DNA of 5,502 nt, taken from positions 1 through 5,502 of the forward strand of contig JADMIH010000221.1 in the NCBI GenBank assembly GCA_015478675.1. Direction: 5' to 3'. The position numbers and the translations under genes are program-made. The notes below the pieces were generated by a model that was not told the origin of the DNA, ran no database searches, and worked only from the letters and a program-made list of their open reading frames with translations. Positions 5,348 through 5,502 of the stretch are shown here, piece by piece. Numbering within the stretch: position 1 is the stretch's first letter; the number at the start of each line of letters is the position of its first letter. This DNA comes from Chloroflexota bacterium. GTDB lineage: Bacteria; Chloroflexota; Chloroflexia; QHBQ01; JADMIH01.

Positions 5348-5502
5348 AAGAGCAATAAGCAAATTCGACCTTTCTTTGTTGTTCGTGGTACCGGGCATGT
5401 TGGTATTGCTTGTGACATTCTGGATAGCTGTCCACCCCGAATTCAGCAGAGCGGATGATGAGGCTCTCCCTGAAGACGCTCTCTAGCGTCCAATATCCTT
5501 GC
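5348..5502. other. Window end: no supported gene
   Basis: A plus-strand frame open from 5298 ends at a TAG at 5484-5486. Its only ATG (5397) would give a 29-residue hydrophobic peptide starting MLVLLVTFWIAV with an acidic tail. There is no ribosome binding site before it, so I do not call it a gene. A GACGCT/AGCGTC hairpin (5475-5480/5485-5490) overlaps that stop and is not followed by a T-run. Confidence 0.4.

Noticed and set aside
4995..5435. Minus-strand ORF of 146 codons
   Set aside because: It runs through the inverted-repeat array and element, has unusual composition (many Cys, Trp, Tyr and His with no domain) and is best explained as chance openness of repeat DNA.

Overview
The window looks like a chromosomal segment of a free-living bacterium, most plausibly a Chloroflexota member of the Ktedonobacteria type. 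That placement is an inference. It rests on a Gly-rich double zinc-ribbon protein of the CxxC-x17-CxxC type, sparse coding with long intergenic stretches, group II intron debris and an FGGY sugar kinase. No rRNA, tRNA or phylogenetic marker is present to confirm it.

Layout. 1-733: an extended -10 promoter, a leader of about 145 nt, a 127-residue double zinc-ribbon protein and its intrinsic terminator. 852-1260: an 80-residue coiled-coil protein followed by a symmetric, probably bidirectional terminator. 1261-1980: a graveyard. It holds an N-terminal fragment of a carboxymuconolactone decarboxylase (CMD/AhpD-like) gene, a stretch of competing GC-rich inverted repeats, and the 3' end of a group II intron, meaning a frameshifted HNH tail of the intron protein plus domains V and VI. 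2094-2214: a consensus sigma70-type promoter reading into two adjacent hairpins with no ORF, a candidate small RNA. 2279-3127 (minus): a double-hotdog acyl-ACP/acyl-CoA thioesterase. 3381-4901 (plus): an FGGY carbohydrate kinase of gluconokinase/xylulokinase type, divergent from the thioesterase. 4902-5502: no convincing gene, but a structured repeat region. A TGAAAAT motif alternates in orientation about every 45 nt, and this runs into an element of about 190 bp bounded by matched inverted repeats.

The genes do not form an obvious pathway. They are single-gene units separated by long spacers: a putative nucleic-acid-binding zinc-ribbon protein, a small coiled-coil protein of unknown role, a lipid/CoA thioesterase and a sugar kinase. 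The least explained parts are noncoding: the candidate small RNA at 2129-2214 and the repeat array downstream of the kinase.
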